Positions 5,897 to 8,250 of a DNA stretch of 8,250 nucleotides are shown piece by piece. The DNA comes from Oscillospiraceae bacterium (GTDB taxonomy: Bacteria; Bacillota; Clostridia; Oscillospirales; Acutalibacteraceae): assembly GCA_902766855.1 (NCBI GenBank), contig CACXFE010000169.1:1-8250 (forward strand), written 5' to 3'. The translations under genes were made by a program, and so were the position numbers. Position 1 is the first letter of the stretch. Each line of letters begins with the position of its first letter. The notes under the pieces are model-generated. The model saw nothing but the letters and a program-made list of their open reading frames with translations, was not told the DNA's origin and ran no database searches.

Positions 5897-7000
5897 ATGG
5901 CGCTTATCGGGGAAGCCGATATTCGCATGGCGGTGGATCAATTCGGGATCGACGGTCGGTTCATCCATGCGGAAAAATTCGGAAGCGGTCATATCAACGA
6001 TACTTATTTGGTATCGGTTGAGGACGGAAATCAAGAGATCAAAAAGTATGTTTTACAGGCGGTCAATACCCATGTGTTTAAAAATATTGTGCCGATTATG
6101 GAGAATATCGCGCGGGTGACCGACCATTTAAAAACGAAAATCACGCATGACGAAAAGGTTATGAATTTTCTGCAAGCGAAAGACGGGCATGCCTACTATA
6201 TTGATGAAAAAGGCTCGTTCTGGCGAATATATGAGTTTATAGATGATTCGATTTGCTTACAGTTGCCCGATACCGATGAGGATTTTTATGAGTGCGGGGT
6301 GGCTTTCGGAAAATTTCAGCGGGATCTTTCCGATTTTCCGGCGGATAGTTTATATGAAACCATTCCGGATTTTCATAATACCCCCAAACGCTATGCCGCC
6401 TTTTTAAACGCGGTTGAACGGGATGTTTGCGGGCGTGCCGCCGCGGTGGAACGCGAGATCGGTTTCGTGAAAAAACGCGTGGATTTTTGCTCGGTTTTAG
6501 AAGAGAAATATCAGGCGGGCGATCTTCCGCTCCGCGTCAGCCATAATGATACCAAGTGCAACAATGTGTTGCTGGACAGCCGCACCAAAAAAGCGCTTTG
6601 TGTGATTGATCTGGATACGATCATGCCGGGTTTCTCGGTCAATGATTTCGGGGATGCGATTCGGTTTGGCGCCAGTACCGCGGCGGAGGATGAGAGAGAT
6701 CTTTCCAAGGTACATTTTGATATGGGAAAATTCAAGGTTTATACCGATGGCTTTTTAGCGGGAAGCGGAGGCCTTTTATCTCGGGCGGAGATCCTTTTGC
6801 TCCCGGAAGGGGCGAAAATGATGACGCTGGAATGCGGTATGCGGTTTTTAACCGATTATTTGCAGGGCGATGTTTATTTTAAAACCGAACGGGAAGGGCA
6901 AAACCTTGACCGGTGCCGCACGCAGTTCAAGTTGGTAGAGGAAATGGAAAGCAACTGGGAAGAAATGAAGGCATATGTCGCCTCTTTTCTGGCAAAATAA
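5897..7000 (+). CDS. nahK: N-acetylhexosamine 1-kinase (NahK-like, APH fold)
   Basis: A cytoplasmic kinase expected to phosphorylate the anomeric hydroxyl of GlcNAc/GalNAc with ATP, giving the sugar 1-phosphate. The 367 residues align throughout by eye with Bifidobacterium NahK (about 359 residues). Landmarks are FGSGHINDTYLV (28-39), FRIYEF-like WRIYEFIDDS, the FHNTPKRYAAF segment, the catalytic loop SHNDTKCNN with Asp218, VIDLDTIMPG with metal-binding Asp240, DFGDAIRFGAST (250-261), EDERDLSKVHF and LECGMRFLTDYLQGDVYF. ATG 5897 has GGAG at 5884-5887. In bifidobacteria the gene sits with lacto-N-biose phosphorylase and uridylyltransferase/epimerase genes; here it stands alone between mgtE and a tRNA with its own promoter, so its sugar source is unclear. 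Related APH-type kinases of other sugars are the main alternative. Confidence 0.88.
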   Translation: MALIGEADIRMAVDQFGIDGRFIHAEKFGSGHINDTYLVSVEDGNQEIKKYVLQAVNTHVFKNIVPIMENIARVTDHLKTKITHDEKVMNFLQAKDGHAYYIDEKGSFWRIYEFIDDSICLQLPDTDEDFYECGVAFGKFQRDLSDFPADSLYETIPDFHNTPKRYAAFLNAVERDVCGRAAAVEREIGFVKKRVDFCSVLEEKYQAGDLPLRVSHNDTKCNNVLLDSRTKKALCVIDLDTIMPGFSVNDFGDAIRFGASTAAEDERDLSKVHFDMGKFKVYTDGFLAGSGGLLSRAEILLLPEGAKMMTLECGMRFLTDYLQGDVYFKTEREGQNLDRCRTQFKLVEEMESNWEEMKAYVASFLAK

Positions 7001-7048
7001 AAAATTTTTCATTTTACCCTTGATTTTCGTTTGGAAATGTGATATGAT
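6994..7048 (+). promoter_or_regulatory. Promoter of tRNA-Arg, with AT-rich upstream element
   Basis: TTGATT (7020-7025), 17-base spacer, TATGAT (7043-7048) preceded by TGTGA (extended -10 type). Just upstream lies a nearly perfect A/T palindrome (6994-7015, AAAAT-A-AAAAA/TTTTT-C-ATTTT), placed at about -40 to -61 where an UP element would contact the RNA polymerase alpha subunit. The palindrome also covers the nahK stop codon and could act as a weak terminator for it. The start near 7055 coincides with a 6-bp hairpin (7055-7073) in the pre-tRNA leader. Confidence 0.75.
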
Positions 7049-7077
7049 ACTATGGCGGTCAAAAAACGGCCGCATAT

Positions 7078-7154
7078 GCGCTGATAGCTCAGCTGGATAG
7101 AGCGTCTGGCTACGGACCAGAAGGTCGGGAGTTCGAATCTTCTTCAGCGCGCCA
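7078..7154 (+). tRNA. tRNA-Arg (anticodon ACG), CCA encoded
   Basis: The cloverleaf is complete: acceptor GCGCTGA (7078-7084) with TCAGCGC (7144-7150), seven pairs; D stem GCTC/GAGC; anticodon stem TCTGG/CCAGA (7105-7109, 7117-7121) with loop CTACGGA, giving anticodon ACG at 7112-7114; five-base variable loop; T stem GGGAG/CTTCT with two G:U pairs and loop TTCGAAT. Discriminator G7151 is followed by CCA (7152-7154). A34 is normally deaminated to inosine by TadA so that CGU, CGC and CGA are read. It has its own promoter and terminator, so it is a single-tRNA unit. Confidence 0.97.
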
Positions 7155-7157
7155 GAG

Positions 7158-7190
7158 AATTCTGTCGATTTTTATCGGCAGAATTTTTTT
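7158..7190 (+). terminator. Intrinsic terminator after tRNA-Arg
   Basis: AATTCTGTCGAT (7158-7169) pairs with ATCGGCAGAATT (7174-7185): twelve pairs with one G:T, a TTTT loop, and then TTTTT (7186-7190), so the T run reads as seven in all. This is a strong rho-independent terminator. It should stop most tRNA transcription from entering the toxin region. Confidence 0.92.
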
Positions 7191-7225
7191 ATCATGTCGT
7201 GGAATGTCGGTCACTATTTCTTGTA

Positions 7226-7249
7226 TAATACCTCCGAAAGGAGGTGTTA
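7226..7249 (+). promoter_or_regulatory. SD-sequestering GAAA-tetraloop hairpin overlapping a candidate -10
   Basis: TAATACCTCC (7226-7235), GAAA loop, GGAGGTGTTA (7240-7249): a ten-pair stem with one U:G. Its 3' arm contains the whole AGGAGG ribosome site that precedes TTG 7253. There is no T run, so it is not a terminator. The 5' arm overlaps a perfect TATAAT at 7224-7229, but no acceptable -35 is found 16-18 bases upstream, so the promoter is doubtful. A transcript starting near 7236 would lack the 5' arm and have a free SD. Confidence 0.6.
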
Positions 7250-7252
7250 AGG

Positions 7253-7354
7253 TTGAATATTTTTGCTTTTTTATTGTTGCAAATCCTCAACGGTTCTGAA
7301 TGGAAGCCGGATTCGGGGAAAGTGAAAACTATAAAAATTGGATCGCTGTTTTAG
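7253..7354 (+). other. 33-codon frame with good SD; probable displaced 5' end of the toxin gene
   Basis: TTG at 7253 lies eight bases after AAAGGAGG (7237-7244), an ideal ribosome site. The frame encodes a hydrophobic start (MNIFAFLLLQILNGSEW) and ends at TAG 7352-7354, overlapping the toxin frame. Adding one G to the GGGG run at 7315-7318 would read straight through into the toxin frame (...KPDSGESENYKNW...), giving about 189 residues. I read this as the original start of the toxin gene separated by a single-base deletion, sequencing error or phase-variable run, but a separate leader peptide is possible. Confidence 0.5.
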
Positions 7355-7821
7355 ATCCTAAAACCTGCTTTGAATGTCGCTCCCGACACGGAAAAATTTG
7401 GTTGATGACAGAGACGCCGGATAAAGAACCGCAGTTGCATTTCCATTGTCGGTGCAGTATTCGCAAGATGGTAACGGTGAAAGCGGGCACGGCTACGATT
7501 AACGGAAAAGACGGTGCCGATTGGACGCTGAAATATCGAGATGAATTGCCGGATTACTATATCAGTTATCAAGATGCAAAAGAACGGGGTTTTAGAAACT
7601 ATTTGGGCAATTTGAGTTTTGTTGCTCCAAACCGAATGGTAGCTAGGGGCGTTTATCAAAACAGAAATGGTCATTTACCATCTAAAGAGGGTAGAATATG
7701 GTACGAAGCCGATATCAATTATCGGGGAGGATTTAGAAATAGCCAACGGGTTATTTATTCTAATGATGGCTTGCTGTTTGTGACGTATGATCATTATATG
7801 ACATTTTTTGAAATTGTATAG
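7300..7821 (+). CDS. Barnase-type ribonuclease toxin with MuF-like Cys/His N-terminal piece, probably frameshifted at its 5' end
   Basis: The C-terminal part (about residues 64-173) follows barnase closely: LPDYYIS, GNL..VAP, NRNGHLPSKEGRIWYEADINY, GFRNSQRVIYSNDG and YDHYMTFFEI. Catalytic positions are present: Glu136 (barnase E73), Arg146 (R83), Arg150 (R87), His165 (H102) and the guanine-site Arg132 (R59). The position of barnase Lys27 is Tyr90. The N-terminal part has C23-x2-C26, H47-x-H49-C50-x-C52 in the pattern of the phage Mu-F minor head protein C-terminus, found also in phage-borne polymorphic toxins. ATG 7300 has no SD; the good SD serves TTG 7253 in another frame, so the native protein was probably about 189 residues. 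No secretion signal is visible. Base composition is much more A/T-rich than upstream genes. Immunity gene follows after 11 bases. Confidence 0.82.
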   Translation: MEAGFGESENYKNWIAVLDPKTCFECRSRHGKIWLMTETPDKEPQLHFHCRCSIRKMVTVKAGTATINGKDGADWTLKYRDELPDYYISYQDAKERGFRNYLGNLSFVAPNRMVARGVYQNRNGHLPSKEGRIWYEADINYRGGFRNSQRVIYSNDGLLFVTYDHYMTFFEIV

Positions 7822-7832
7822 GGGAGAACAAA

Positions 7833-8153
7833 ATGGATATACAGGAGTATTATGCTTTTAAAGAAATCAAAGAGAATCCTATTATTTTGGATTTTTCAAA
7901 GTGCAAATATTTGGGAGAAATTCATTTGATGTTAAAAGAGAAATTCGGACTTCCCGAATATTACGGTGAAAACTGGGATGCGTTATGGGATTGTTTAGAT
8001 GGGTTATTTGAAGACAGAGGCAATTTTGTTGCGGAACTTCATGCATTTCGTTCATTAAGCGCAGAATTGCAGAACGAGTGTCAACATATGTTAGAAGTGT
8101 TTGATGATGTTCATAATGAGTCGCTCAATTTTACCTATCAAATACTTTCATAG
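7833..8153 (+). CDS. Barstar-family immunity protein (RNase inhibitor)
   Basis: A 106-residue cytoplasmic inhibitor expected to block the RNase encoded just upstream by plugging its active site. The core LPEYYGENWDALWDCLDGLF (40-59) is nearly identical to barstar's inhibitory helix and loop: Tyr43 (barstar Y29), Asp49 (D35), Trp52 (W38) and Asp53 (D39) are all kept, and the end TYQILS matches the last strand. Barstar is about 90 residues; the extra length is an N-terminal extension of roughly 15 residues. GGGGAG (7821-7826) overlaps the toxin stop and lies six bases before ATG 7833, so toxin and inhibitor are translated as a pair. Codons are A/T-rich like the toxin's: the 60 bases from 7861 contain only 16 G or C. 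Confidence 0.94.
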   Translation: MDIQEYYAFKEIKENPIILDFSKCKYLGEIHLMLKEKFGLPEYYGENWDALWDCLDGLFEDRGNFVAELHAFRSLSAELQNECQHMLEVFDDVHNESLNFTYQILS

Positions 8154-8250
8154 TTGCTAAAGCGGTTATAAAATTGGAAGACGATGGGCGCAGAAGTTCA
8201 AATCTATCTGCAAAATTGAGGAGGTTCATCCTTTACATCCCGATCAGACA

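Noticed and set aside
7226..7249. The GAAA hairpin as an intrinsic terminator
   Set aside because: There is no T run after the 3' arm; the sequence continues AGGTTGAA.
8188..8212. AGTTCAAATCT resembling the T-loop region of the tRNA-Arg, as a possible attachment-site repeat
   Set aside because: The match to AGTTCGAATCT is about eleven bases with one mismatch and breaks off on both sides; the flanks form no T stem and do not continue into the acceptor sequence.
1..8250. CRISPR arrays, insertion sequences or rRNA
   Set aside because: No regularly spaced direct repeats, transposase-like frames, terminal inverted repeats or rRNA motifs were seen.

Overview
The window reads as chromosomal DNA of an endospore-forming Firmicute, most likely a gut-type member of the Clostridia (Oscillospiraceae/Ruminococcaceae-like; inferred, not proven). 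The reasons are the spoVAC-spoVAD sporulation pair, strong sigma-A promoters, AGGAGG-type ribosome sites, DUF5685 and Cys-tailed DnaJ proteins of a clostridial type, and an N-acetylhexosamine 1-kinase of the kind used on host glycans. All genes lie on the + strand.

Layout. 1-750 is the 3' end of uvrA (nucleotide excision repair). 816-2803 is a tight three-gene unit of poorly understood proteins: a DUF5685-type Cys/Asp-motif protein, a J-domain/TPR protein with a ten-cysteine tail, and a small polytopic membrane protein. 2861-4327 holds spoVAC and spoVAD (dipicolinate channel of the spore inner membrane) without the usual spoVAE after them. 4442-5803 is mgtE (Mg2+ channel), driven by a textbook TTGACA-17-TATAAT promoter whose -35 box contains the spoVAD stop codon, followed by a long leader hairpin. 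5897-7000 is a stand-alone nahK-like sugar 1-kinase with its own promoter placed directly after the mgtE stop. 7078-7154 is tRNA-Arg(ACG) with an encoded CCA, its own promoter and a good intrinsic terminator.

Downstream of the tRNA the composition drops sharply in G+C. The remainder carries a barnase-type RNase toxin with a phage MuF-like Cys/His N-terminal piece (7300-7821) and its barstar immunity protein (7833-8153). This looks like a small horizontally acquired polymorphic-toxin cassette beside a tRNA gene. The toxin appears to be frameshifted near its start: a good Shine-Dalgarno (SD) and TTG at 7253 open a different frame, and one extra G in the run at 7315-7318 would join the two frames into about 189 residues.

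The most unusual regulatory signal occurs twice: at spoVAC (2817-2857) and at the toxin (7226-7249) the SD lies in the 3' arm of a perfect or near-perfect hairpin, while a candidate promoter -10 lies in the loop or 5' arm. Read-through transcripts would hide the SD; locally started transcripts would lack the 5' arm and leave it free. The promoter part of this model is weak in both cases and rests on inference.
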